A program made the translations under genes and the position numbers. The notes under the pieces were generated by a model. The model saw only the letters and a list, made by a program, of their open reading frames with translations, searched no databases and was not told where the DNA came from. Of a stretch of 64,000 nt of DNA, positions 50,995 through 60,691 are shown piece by piece. The stretch comes from Pyropia haitanensis. Its lineage: Eukaryota; Rhodophyta; Bangiophyceae; Bangiales; Bangiaceae. The stretch is from contig SDUX01000002.1 of the NCBI GenBank assembly GCA_008729055.1, positions 5,669,874-5,733,873 of the forward strand, read 5' to 3'. The first letter of the stretch is position 1, and each line of letters starts with the position of its first letter.

Positions 50995-53900
50995 AGGGCA
51001 AGAATCGTCGACTTGCCCTCGCACACAGACGACGGGGTCGACCCCCGCGTGTCGAGGAGGACCCCGGGTTCTTGACGCTGTTGCAGGCGGTGGAAGACTT
51101 CCAAGGTGCGTGCGTCGACACTGGAGCCCAGCGGACGGTCATCGGCAAGCAGCAGGCTTATGCGTACCTGAAGTGGGCCGGGTTACAGCGCCGACTGGAG
51201 CAAGACAAGACGCCGGAGGTGTACCGGTTTGGTGGAAGCCGGCATGCAAGCATCGGTACGCTGACTATACGCATTCCGCTCGCGGACGACTACTTCTTAG
51301 AGCTGACGGTGGACGTTGTGGACGTGAACGTGCCGCTTCTGTTCGGGCTTGACACCCTCGACAAGTTTCACATGTACGCCAACACCGTGCTCAACCGACT
51401 CGTGTGCGAAGCTTACTCAGTGACGATGCCGCTCGTGCGAAAGCTTGGACATGTCTACTACGTCTGGGAGCACAACGTGCTGTACACCATGCCGGAACTA
51501 CGCAAGATGCACCGACACTTCTTCCATCCGCAGCCGGACCGCCTGTATGCCGTCATCAACAAGGCCGGAGGTGAACACGCCAAGCCAAGCACCCTGAAGC
51601 AGCTGCAGGAGGTTTCCAGCACGTGCGACTTATGTCAGCGACTCTCGAAGGAGCCAAGCAGGTTCCGAGTGGCTCTGCCTCCTGAGGATATTATCTTCAA
51701 CCGGACGGTGCTTCTAGACATCATGTACCTCGATGGGAAGCCGCTCCTGCATGTGGTCGACAAGGACACGCTCTTCAGTGCAGCCGTGTTCCTCTCAAGC
51801 GGCGAGTCTACGGAGGACGTCTGGCGGGCATACGTACGTTGCTGGGTGACCCCGTACATCGGCTACTCAGACTTCATGCACACCGACCAAGGGCCACAGC
51901 TGGCGTCTGACGAATGGAAGGCGCTACAGCAATCAGTGGGCATCAAGCGATTGGAGTCAGGCGTGGAGTCGCACAACTCCCTTGGTGTCGGCGAGCGCTA
52001 CCATGCCTTCCTTCGGCGCATCTACTGGCGCGTACGGGCTTCTCACCCTGACTTGCCTGCAGAGGATGCTTTGGCGCTCTCCGTGTGGGGGATGAACCAG
52101 ACGGCTGGACCAAGCGGGCTCGTTCCGACTTTGCTGGTGTTTGGAGTTCTTCCTCGGATGCCCGTAGCCCCGATCAACCTTCCTGCTCAACGAGACCGCG
52201 TCATGGCGATGCACGCCGCCCGCCAAGAGATGGCAAAGCACGTAGCCAAGTCGCGTCTGGAGCGCGCCGTGCGCAGCCGCGTCCCAGGCGCTGCCGATGC
52301 TGTCATCCGAGCGGGCATGTCCGTGCTTGTCTACCGCGAGAAACCCGTCGACAAGTGGACGGGACCGTACCAAGTCCTGTCTACCGATGGTAAGCAGGTG
52401 TGGCTCAACGTCGGCAACTCCGTGAAGCTCTTCTCCGTGGACAAGGTAAAGGAGTACCGGCAGGAAGAGGCTGGCACGACGGCTGCCACACTGGAAGATG
52501 CTACGACACCGACACCGGACCCACCTCGTGTTCGCGACGTCGTTGAAGTCGCTGAGGACGGACAAGTGGCGCCGACGGCAACGGAAGCTGCTGCAGAGCA
52601 CCCGGCAAGGGCGATTCCGCGGGCAACAGAAGTCTTCGTGACGGAAGTGCTCAAGCCTGGCGACGTGCGTATATCTTCGCAGATCATCCAAGGCGCACGC
52701 CAAGCGGAAGCAGAGGGACTCCTGAAGCGGAAAGTGTGGGTTGCTGTCAAGCGCAATGACCTTCCTCGTGAAGCCAACATCCTGAGTGGACGCTTTGTCC
52801 ACGCCCTGAAGCACGTCGGCACATCGAAGGAGAAGGGCAAGAGTCGCTACGTGGTGCAGGGACACCGGGACAAGGCCAAGCCGTTCGTGGTGCACAACCT
52901 GTCTACACTACGACAGCGCTCGACCAAGATTATCGTGTCCACCAGTGCTGTTCGCGGCTTCAGGATCTTCTCGCACGACGTCAACCAGTCGTACCTTCAG
53001 AGCAAGGACAAGTTGAGTCGACCGGTGTACCTCGCCCCACGCGAGGAGGACCGAGCCATATTGGGCGTTGCTGAGGGTGAAGTGCTGCGCATCCTCAAGC
53101 CCTTGTACGGTCTCTGTGACGCGGGCGACTACTGGAGCGCGACAATGACTTCCCATGTCGAGGACGACCTCTCCATGTCGCCGCTTACGGGAGACCCGGC
53201 TCTGTACGTCAAGGATGGAGAAGACGATGTCGACGGACTTCTTGGCTCGTACGTGGACGACATGCTGCTTGGTGGAAATGAGGAGTTCCAGCGGCTGACC
53301 GAGAAGACGCTGACCCACTTTGACTCCAAGCCGCGTGAATGGGACAACACGGAGTTTCTGGGCGTCCAGGTGCGCACACTCACTACGCCCTGGCGGCACT
53401 TCACGCTGAGTCAGCCGGAGTACATCAAGCTGGTGCGCATCATGCCGACGGACATCACCTATGACGAGTTCGTCTCCGTCCGAGCTTCCTTTGCATGGCT
53501 GGCGCATAGCCGCCCGGACCTGTGCGCTGCCATCAACCGTGCGGCTCAAGTATCATCTAAGACCTTTGCCAGACGTCACGTGCAGGAGCTGAACAAGGCT
53601 ATCAAGTACGCTAGGTCAACGGCAGACCTAGTGCTGTCATACCGGCCGCTGGACCGAACCACCCTGCATCTGCGCGTGTACGCCGACGCTTCCTTTGCGT
53701 CGAACGACGACAACTCTTCACAGCTAGGCTTTGTCATCCTGCTGTGTGACGCTGCGGACCGCTGTCACGTGCTAGCCTACTCAAGCAAGAAGTCCCGTCG
53801 CGTCGTGCGCTCCATCATGGCGGGTGAGGTCTACGCGTTTGCCAACGCGTTCGACGAAGCCTTCATCATCAAGTATGACCTGGAGCGTCTGTACAAGCAA

Positions 53901-54218
53901 CCGGTACCGTTGACGATGCTAACGGACTCCAAGCAGTTGTTTGACGTCATCACACGTGCTTCACATACGACGGAGAAGCGGCTCATGATCGACATTGCTG
54001 CTGCACGGGAGGCCTACAACCGCAAGGAGATCTCCAACGTCGGCCTGGTCAAGTCGGCGAACAACCTTGCGGACGGGCTGACGAAGCCGGGTTTCTGCAT
54101 GAGTCTTGACGACGTCTTGCGGACGTCGGTGGACCGGCAGCCTGTGGAGCAGTGGATCATCCGGACGCCGGAGAAGGCGGAACCGCAGCGCTCGGATAAG
54201 GAAAAGGTGGGAGTGTGA
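50976..54218 (+). CDS. pol: copia pol polyprotein: protease, integrase, RT, RNase H
   Basis: The frame opens after a TGA at 50973-50975 and ends at a TGA (54216-54218) inside the first bases of the 3' LTR. It lies -1 relative to gag and overlaps it by about 20 bases; no ATG lies near its beginning, so it must be made as a fusion or by unusual initiation. Domains: aspartic protease DTGAQ at about 51117; integrase zinc finger (MHRHFFH to CDLCQ, about 51505-51640); integrase core with LLDIMYLD, HTDQGPQL and GVESHNSLG; reverse transcriptase with FVHALKHVGTSKEKGKSRYV, NQSYLQSK, ILKPLYGL and the SYVDDMLLGG catalytic box at about 53248; RNase H with VYADASF, IMAGEVYAFANAFDEAF and LTDSKQLF, then the copia-typical NNLADGLTKP. 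All expected catalytic residues are visible, so the enzyme set looks intact. Confidence 0.92.
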   Translation, partial: RPGFCVEGKNRRLALAHRRRGRPPRVEEDPGFLTLLQAVEDFQGACVDTGAQRTVIGKQQAYAYLKWAGLQRRLEQDKTPEVYRFGGSRHASIGTLTIRIPLADDYFLELTVDVVDVNVPLLFGLDTLDKFHMYANTVLNRLVCEAYSVTMPLVRKLGHVYYVWEHNVLYTMPELRKMHRHFFHPQPDRLYAVINKAGGEHAKPSTLKQLQEVSSTCDLCQRLSKEPSRFRVALPPEDIIFNRTVLLDIMYLDGKPLLHVVDKDTLFSAAVFLSSGESTEDVWRAYVRCWVTPYIGYSDFMHTDQGPQLASDEWKALQQSVGIKRLESGVESHNSLGVGERYHAFLRRIYWRVRASHPDLPAEDALALSVWGMNQTAGPSGLVPTLLVFGVLPRMPVAPINLPAQRDRVMAMHAARQEMAKHVAKSRLERAVRSRVPGAADAVIRAGMSVLVYREKPVDKWTGPYQVLSTDGKQVWLNVGNSVKLFSVDKVKEYRQEEAGTTAATLEDATTPTPDPPRVRDVVEVAEDGQVAPTATEAAAEHPARAIPRATEVFVTEVLKPGDVRISSQIIQGARQAEAEGLLKRKVWVAVKRNDLPREANILSGRFVHALKHVGTSKEKGKSRYVVQGHRDKAKPFVVHNLSTLRQRSTKIIVSTSAVRGFRIFSHDVNQSYLQSKDKLSRPVYLAPREEDRAILGVAEGEVLRILKPLYGLCDAGDYWSATMTSHVEDDLSMSPLTGDPALYVKDGEDDVDGLLGSYVDDMLLGGNEEFQRLTEKTLTHFDSKPREWDNTEFLGVQVRTLTTPWRHFTLSQPEYIKLVRIMPTDITYDEFVSVRASFAWLAHSRPDLCAAINRAAQVSSKTFARRHVQELNKAIKYARSTADLVLSYRPLDRTTLHLRVYADASFASNDDNSSQLGFVILLCDAADRCHVLAYSSKKSRRVVRSIMAGEVYAFANAFDEAFIIKYDLERLYKQPVPLTMLTDSKQLFDVITRASHTTEKRLMIDIAAAREAYNRKEISNVGLVKSANNLADGLTKPGFCMSLDDVLRTSVDRQPVEQWIIRTPEKAEPQRSDKEKVGV
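54198..54213 (+). promoter_or_regulatory. polypurine tract
   Basis: AAGGAAAAGGTGGGAG directly before the 3' LTR, purine except for one T: the expected primer site for plus-strand DNA synthesis. It lies within the end of the pol frame. Confidence 0.8.
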
Positions 54219-54786
54219 ATCCCTTCCTGATGCTGCTGTCGTCAATTTCGTGCGGCCACGCGCGGCCTCGCTGTCTAACACGGTGGCGTCATCCCCGCTG
54301 TGTACCCTGTCACCACGCGACACTTCTAGACGGATCTGGATGTCGCTGGTGCTGCTGACACGATTGTCGTGCAATCGATTTGACGCCGACATGTCATTGC
54401 TGTAAGCTGATGAAACGCGATGGAACTGTCCATACCATGCCATCAACTGATGTCATCCTCGATGGCACACAATGGCCGCGCTGGCGATTACCGCTGAATC
54501 CTCGCGCCGCGCTGTCTGATTGATTTGCTTGTGTGCTTTGCTTTCCCTGGGGGGTGTGGAGTGCCTGGTCGCGCCTGTGGCGAGCTGCTCCGCGCCTATA
54601 TAAGCGCTCCCTCGCATCGAGTAGCGAGGGGGGAGCGCAGAGAGACAAGACGAAGTGGGATCATTGCATAGACTCGTGCTTGGGTGTGCTCGGACGACGG
54701 CTACCCTCTGCTCGATTGCCCGGTCGGTTCGAAGGCCGTTGACCCCGCTACGTTATTCTACATACTAGTTTGGTGATCCTACCACA
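54214..54786 (+). repeat. 3' LTR
   Basis: Apparently identical to the 5' LTR, including its TATA box (54597-54604). The pol stop codon is formed by its first bases (TGTGA). Confidence 0.93.
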
Positions 54787-57442
54787 GGGGGGGGGGGCGG
54801 CGAGCGACACCGGTGCGGGTCAAATCGGGGTTCCTCCCCCCCGCTGTCAGACGGTGCAGGCGGAGCGGTTTCTTTATTGGGGACGTGTCCCCCACGACGA
54901 GTGACCGGCTTGGCTCGCGACCCGTGTCGCGTGGGGACCTGGCCGAACAGCCCCCCACAGCAAGCGCCAGAGGAATGGACAACACCGGGAATGCTCGGGC
55001 AATCAAGGAGCGAAACGAATCAAATATTGTTGCAGACGATGGAAATGACAAGCACTGACCAGCCGGCGGCCGTCATCGCCTGCGCCCGTCCGCTGCTGGC
55101 CACCCCCTGGACGGCAAGTGGTGGTGGTGAGGTGGTGGTGACGGTGGCGGCCGCGGCGGCGGCGGCGGCAGCGGTGATGGTGGTGACGGCAGCGGCGGCG
55201 ACGGCGGGGGCGGTGGTGGTGTAGCGCTGGTGGTGGTGGTGGCGGTGGTGGCGGTGGTGGCGGTGGTGGCGGTGGTGGCGGTGGTGGCGGCGGCAGTATC
55301 GGCTGTGGCTGTGGCGTCAGTGTGAGTGGCGGCGGTGTGAGTGGCGGCGGCGGTGACGGCGGCGCTAGCGCCAGTGATGCACCGGCGCGGTCGCCGCGTG
55401 TGTCTGGTGTCATGACGCGGCACGGCGGCCCCGCCTCTCCCTCGCGGATGACCGGCGCAGTGGGGGGCTTGGCGGCCCCTCGACCTTACGCGGCGGCGCG
55501 CTTGCGGCGGCTACGGTGACGACGGCGGCGACCGCGGTGACGCGGCGGGGTTGCGCGCGCTACACCAGTGACACGGCGCGCAGCGCCGGTGATGGCCCCG
55601 TGGGGTTTCGTATGTGCGGCGAGACGCGCCCCGTTGGCGCGGCCCTCGCGGTCACGCTCTTGCAGATTTGCCCGTTTCTCAAGGCCTGCCAGCAGCATGA
55701 GAAGGACGGAGGGGCTGGGCGTGGGGCGATTGCATGGCGATGGTGGCGTTGGCTGTGACTGGGGTCTGGGCGGCGGAGAGAGGCGGAGATCGGGTATGGA
55801 CGTCGGCTGCCGCCGCCAACACCGCCTTCTGCCTGTGGGTGCCGCCGGGTCGACGTCGGTGGCCGGCAGCGCCGGGTCGACGTCCTCCCCGCCCGGCACC
55901 CCTCTCCACCGCCACTGCGGTGTAGCGGGACGAGGGGGTGGGCGCCGTGCCGCGAGTAGGGCGCCGCCCCCCCCTCGCATTCCTGGCTGGCGACGAGCCC
56001 TTGGTGTTTCCAGTGGGACGAAGTTCCATTGCTTGGGGGCGCCGTCCACCGGGACGGTGGTCGGCTCGCTGGGCGCGCAGCCGGCGGGTGCCGACGCAGA
56101 CTCCCCCCGATGCACCCCCGCTTGCCGCCCGTCGTCGACCGTGGCGTCATGCTAGCTCTTTGCGGGTGGCGATAGGGCGTCCACACTTGATGTTGTTGGG
56201 GGATGGCGGCGGCGGCCCGCTCTACGGGCGCAGCGCCGCAGGGGGTAAGACCGCCGACGCACGTGTCCCGACGCGCCGATGCAGGACGGCCGTGGCGCCT
56301 CCACGGCGCGCCGCTGTGTCGGCCGGCCGGCCGCCGCAACGCGGGCGACCGTGTGACCCTGGATCCCGCCCCCCCCCGACGTCCGTCGACACGGCGGGGT
56401 GGCCCGCCCGCGGTTTCGCTGACGGCGGCAGCGACGGCGGCGGCGGCGGTGATGGAGGCAGCATCCTCCCGTGGCGGCAGCCACCTCCCGGCGGGACGGC
56501 GGCGCAGGCGCCTCACCCGCCCCCGCCCAGGCCCACCCGCGACGCGTGCGGGCAGCGGCGACCCGCGCCGCGCCGCGGCTGACACGGCGGCGACGAACGC
56601 GCCGTCCTGGTCGCCCCGTTGCCTTTCCGTTTGGGGGAGAGGGTGGGCGGGGTGACGCCCACGGCCACCCTTCACACCCCCCTGGCCGCGTCGTCAGGGC
56701 GCGACGCCACTTGCGGGCTCTACCGGTTGTGGTCGCGCCCCTCTCCGATGGCCGCCTTGCCCCCGTGACCACCCGCGTTGTTCGCCGCGGGAAGGAGGTG
56801 GGATGGCATCCCGCGATACTGACTGTCGCTACCCCACCTTGGATCCCCGCTGACGGGCGGCGGTTGTAGGGGGTCGGTTGGGGGGGCGCGGGAGGAGGCG
56901 TCGTTCCTGGAGTCGCGGCCTACAGCAGGCACCCATCCCGCGCCAGGGAGTCTGGCAATCTCCCTATTTGCTGCACGTTGGCGTCCGCGGTGGTCGCCGT
57001 CGCCACGACGAGGGCAGTCCTAGCCCGGTTGCCGGCAAGACCACCCCCCACCATCGCCCGCCCCAGCACCGGCTACGCACCGTGCCTGATGCGCCGTCGC
57101 TGCCGCAGGCAACTCCAGATATCAGAGAGGCCAGGAAAGCGCTACTGCACACGGAGGAGAGGGCGGCCCGGTTGCCGGCGGGGCCGAGGCGGGTGGCCGA
57201 TAAGAGTGACAACCGCGACTGCAGGACGGGTGCCGGAGAGGGAAGGGACTCGTACGCAAGGCCGGCAAGACGAGCGGCGCCGGCAGGGCGGGTGAGCGGG
57301 GACGTCCGCTGCGGCTGGCAGTGTCGGCCCGCCCGTCTCGGCGGCTGGTGCCCCGGTCTGCGGCGGCGGCATCGGCGCGCCGGTCGACTGCGTCGCCGCC
57401 CCTACCCGACGAGCCGAGCGCCCCCCCCCCCCTGCGGTCACC
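54787..57442. other. intergenic region with GGT/GGC microsatellite
   Basis: Right flank of the retrotransposon. A (GGTGGTGGC)n-type microsatellite is at about 55241-55292. The remainder is GC-rich; frames on both strands are long but without motifs. The last few hundred bases are the promoter side of the M13-like exon. Confidence 0.5.
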
Positions 57443-57727
57443 ATGCGCGCCACGCTTTCGTGGGCGGCCGCGCTGGTCGGCGGCCTCGCCGCCGCCGCGG
57501 CCGCCGCGGCGCACCTCTCTACCGCCACTGCCGACCGGCAGGGGCCGGCCGAGCCCGCCACCGCCGCCGCGGTGGCCGACGCGGTGCTCGGCGCGATGGA
57601 CCGCTCCGCCCGGCCGTGCGACGACTTTTACCGTTACGCCTGCGGCGGCTGGCTCGACAGCCGTCGTTTGAGCGGCGCCGCACACGGCAACGCTTGGGTG
57701 CGGAAGAGCCCACTGATGCAAGGATGA
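57443..57727 (+). CDS. first exon (or fragment) of an M13/neprilysin-type metallopeptidase
   Basis: The ATG at 57443 opens a hydrophobic N-terminus (MRATLSWAAALVGGLAAAAA), a signal peptide or type II anchor. This is followed at about residues 60-71 by PCDDFYRYACGGWL, the diagnostic N-terminal block of M13 zinc endopeptidases (its cysteines form conserved disulfides). After GNAW the frame soon ends at a TGA (57725-57727); a GTGCGG just after the Trp codon is a plausible splice donor. The catalytic HExxH and later blocks are absent from the following sequence, and the 499-base gap is too small to hold a normal 650-700-aa enzyme. It is therefore a truncated gene, or its remainder was lost in assembly. 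Confidence 0.6.
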   Translation: MRATLSWAAALVGGLAAAAAAAAHLSTATADRQGPAEPATAAAVADAVLGAMDRSARPCDDFYRYACGGWLDSRRLSGAAHGNAWVRKSPLMQG

Positions 57728-58089
57728 AGAATGTCGTATCACCACGTGAACATCCGGAAAACGCAGGCCACACACAAGAACACAACATATAAAAGGGGGA
57801 TCCCATACAGGTACACCCCTCTCCCCCACCCTACCCCCTCTTCCTTCGCGGAAAATCAGGACGGGAACCACACCAACCTCAACGTGTCGGGGGAAGGGGG
57901 GGAGGTGGGAGGCGGGGGGTGGGGGGGTGGGGAACGGCGGGGGGTGGGGGGACGGGGGGTGGGGGCAGGGGGGGGTTGCGTGGGGTGCGGGGGGGTGGGG
58001 GGGGGGGGTGGAGGGGGGGGGGGTGGGGGGAGGTGGGGAACGGCGGGGGGTGGGGGGAGTGGGGGTGGGGGGGCTGGGGGCGGGGCGGG
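57728..58089. other. G-rich tract before the assembly gap
   Basis: After a short AT-richer stretch containing ACATATAAAAGGG the sequence becomes almost pure G with scattered T/C (57890-58089) and stops at the gap. No gene is supported. Confidence 0.6.
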
Positions 58090-58588
58090 NNNNNNNNNNN
58101 NNNNNNNNNNNNNNNNNNNNNNNNNNNNNNNNNNNNNNNNNNNNNNNNNNNNNNNNNNNNNNNNNNNNNNNNNNNNNNNNNNNNNNNNNNNNNNNNNNNN
58201 NNNNNNNNNNNNNNNNNNNNNNNNNNNNNNNNNNNNNNNNNNNNNNNNNNNNNNNNNNNNNNNNNNNNNNNNNNNNNNNNNNNNNNNNNNNNNNNNNNNN
58301 NNNNNNNNNNNNNNNNNNNNNNNNNNNNNNNNNNNNNNNNNNNNNNNNNNNNNNNNNNNNNNNNNNNNNNNNNNNNNNNNNNNNNNNNNNNNNNNNNNNN
58401 NNNNNNNNNNNNNNNNNNNNNNNNNNNNNNNNNNNNNNNNNNNNNNNNNNNNNNNNNNNNNNNNNNNNNNNNNNNNNNNNNNNNNNNNNNNNNNNNNNNN
58501 NNNNNNNNNNNNNNNNNNNNNNNNNNNNNNNNNNNNNNNNNNNNNNNNNNNNNNNNNNNNNNNNNNNNNNNNNNNNNNNNNNNNNNNN
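58090..58588. other. assembly gap, 499 N
   Basis: Unsequenced bases. Placed between G-rich sequence and a tandem repeat, so the gap size and even the join may be unreliable. Confidence 0.99.
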
Positions 58589-58871
58589 GCACCCGGAAGG
58601 GCTGGGTGCCACCCACGGCAGCGCGCTCTCTACCGCCCTGCCCCCCCCCCCCTCCCACCCCCCTCCCCCCGCTCCGGCCCCCCCTTCCCCCCGCCCAGCC
58701 GTGGGTGGCACCCGGAAGGGCTGGGTGCCACCCACGGCACGCGCTCTCTACCGCCCTGCCCCCCCCCCCCCCCCCCTCCCCCCCCCCCCTCCCCCCGCTC
58801 CGGCCCCCCCCTTCCCCCCCGCCCAGCCGTGGGTGGCACCCGGAAGGGCTGGGTGCCACCCGCGGCAACGC
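58589..58871 (+). repeat. tandem repeat with 16-bp hairpin in each unit
   Basis: Two full units and the start of a third, beginning at 58589, 58708 and 58836 (periods 119 and 128, differing in C-run length). At the second and third unit joins there is a perfect inverted repeat, GCCGTGGGTGGCACCC and GGGTGCCACCCACGGC, separated by the 9-base loop GGAAGGGCT (the last copy has one change, CCGCGG). The rest of the unit is GCGCTCTCTACCGCCCTG followed by C runs. The array probably continues into the gap. Confidence 0.85.
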
Positions 58872-59158
58872 CGCACCAAACAAGGGGCGGTCCCGCCGAC
58901 CCCCGTGGCTGCGGGCTGGCCGCGCGTCGGCAGGCAGTGGTTGAGGCCGGCGGTTGCCTTTATTAGGCGGCCGCCTGTGCTCTGGTTGAGCACACACCTC
59001 TGCAGCCAACGACCACCTCACCGGCCGCCCCCCCCCCGCCCCCCCAACCCCCCCCCCCCTCCCCGCCCTGCTTCCGTTGCCTCCCTCCCCACCCCCCCCC
59101 CCCCCCCCCCCCCCACCCCCTCCCCCAACCCCCCCCCCCCCAACCCCCTGGCCCATCG
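58872..59158. other. C-rich tract before the nucleotidyltransferase gene
   Basis: A short complex segment (about 58880-58990, including CTTTATTAGG) followed by near-continuous C runs up to 59150. No gene is supported. Confidence 0.55.
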
Positions 59159-59702
59159 ATGTTGGTGGCGGCGGCGGGGGGTGCCACCAGCCGCCGACGG
59201 CGGCGCCTTGTCTGTGGAGCGGGCGGCGGCGCTCGAGGCGGCCGTCGCGGCCGCGCGGGAGGCGGTCGCGGATCGCGCCGCCGCGGCGGTGGCGGGCAGG
59301 GCGTGGTGGCGTGCGGGCGTGGCCGACGGCAGTGACGTCGGTGGCGGCGGCGACGGTGGCGGCGGCGGCGGCGGCGACGGTGGCGGGGGTGGTGACGACG
59401 GCGGTGGCGGCGGCGGCGACGGCGGCGACGGCGGCGGCGGGCGGCGGTGGGACGATGGACTGACGTCCGCCCCTGCCACGCGGCACGCGCCGGCCGCCGC
59501 GTGGGTCACCGCCCCTGCCGCGAGCGGCGCGGCCGGCACGCGCGGCGGCCCGTCGGCGCTCATCCCCGCCGTGCAGCAGCTGTTTGCGGCGATAGGGGAT
59601 GGGGGAGGCGCCGGCGGCGACGGCGGCGGTGGGCCGCTCGGTGGCCGCTACGCCCCCGCGCCGCTACCCGTGGCCGCTGGCGGCGGCGGCGGCGGCAGCG
59701 GC

Positions 59703-59734
<32 letters not shown>

Positions 59735-60651
59735 TGGCGGCGGTGGCGCGTGGCCGCCCCCTCCCCCCACTGGCGAGGGTGGGGGCGTCGGCAGCGGCGC
59801 GGGCGGCGCTACCGAGCGGCGTGGTGGGCTTGTTGAGGTGTCCTCGTGGGGGGTCGCCGGGGGCCGCGGTGCCGACCCGGGTGGCCTCGGTGCGTGGCCG
59901 TTTCCCCCGACCGAACCCCGAGAGGGGCACGCCGGCGGCCGTGGAAATGGCAGCAGCGGTGGTGGCGGCAGCGGTAATGGTGGTGGTGGTGGTGGTGGCG
60001 ACGGCGGCGGCGGCGGTGGTGGCGGCGATGGCGGTGACCGTGGCGGCGGCGGCAGCGTCGGTGGTGCCAGTGGAGGCGGCGCCGCCGTCGTCGTGGGTGG
60101 TGGTAGCGGCGTGCCCCCACCGCCGTCGATGCCCCTCGACGCAGGTCCCGGTGGGCCACGGCCGCCGCTGCCCGGGGCGTACCCTCCGCTAGCGGCCTAT
60201 CCGCCTCCCCATCCATGGGGAGGCGCGCGGGGTGGCAGGGGCGCCGATGCGGGCGGCCGTGACCGCGGCGTCTACCCGCACCCGCACGGCCACGGCCACG
60301 GCCACGGTCATGGTCACGGCCACGGCCACCCGGCGCAGCAGCACACGGTGGTGCAACCACACCCGTCCGGGCACCCGGCGGCGCACCCGCACCGGCACAC
60401 CCATGCAGGGGGACCCCACCCGCTCGGCGGGCCGCACGCGCTCGGCGGGCCACGACCCCACGCGGGCGCTCCGCCCCACCCGCACCCACATCCGCACCTG
60501 CCGCGGCACCCGCACGCGGCGGGGCCGGCTGGCCCGCCAGGTCCGGCGGGCGTGGGCCCATCGCCAGGGGCGGCGGGCGTGCATCCGCCCCACGGGCGGG
60601 GGCCGCCGCCACCTCCCTACCGGGGTGGCTCGCCAGGCCCGCCCGGCGGCA

Positions 60652-60691
<40 letters not shown>

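Larger units (their letters stand above)
48365..54786 (+). mobile_element. complete Ty1/copia LTR retrotransposon
   Basis: A 6.4-kb element bounded by 573-base direct LTRs that appear identical by eye over their full length, with TG..CA ends. The pol order is protease, integrase, reverse transcriptase, RNase H, the order that defines Ty1/copia. Gag has a CCHC knuckle, and both coding frames lack internal stops. The flanks carry GGGGG on each side (48360-48364 and 54787-54791), consistent with a 5-base target duplication, though it sits in a G run. Coding sequence is less GC-extreme and free of homopolymers compared with host genes. Identical LTRs imply insertion in the very recent past and possible current activity. 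Confidence 0.93.

Noticed and set aside
58589..58871. CRISPR-like array
   Set aside because: Repeat units are long, GC-only and tandem without unique spacers, and the genome is eukaryotic; it is a satellite-type repeat.
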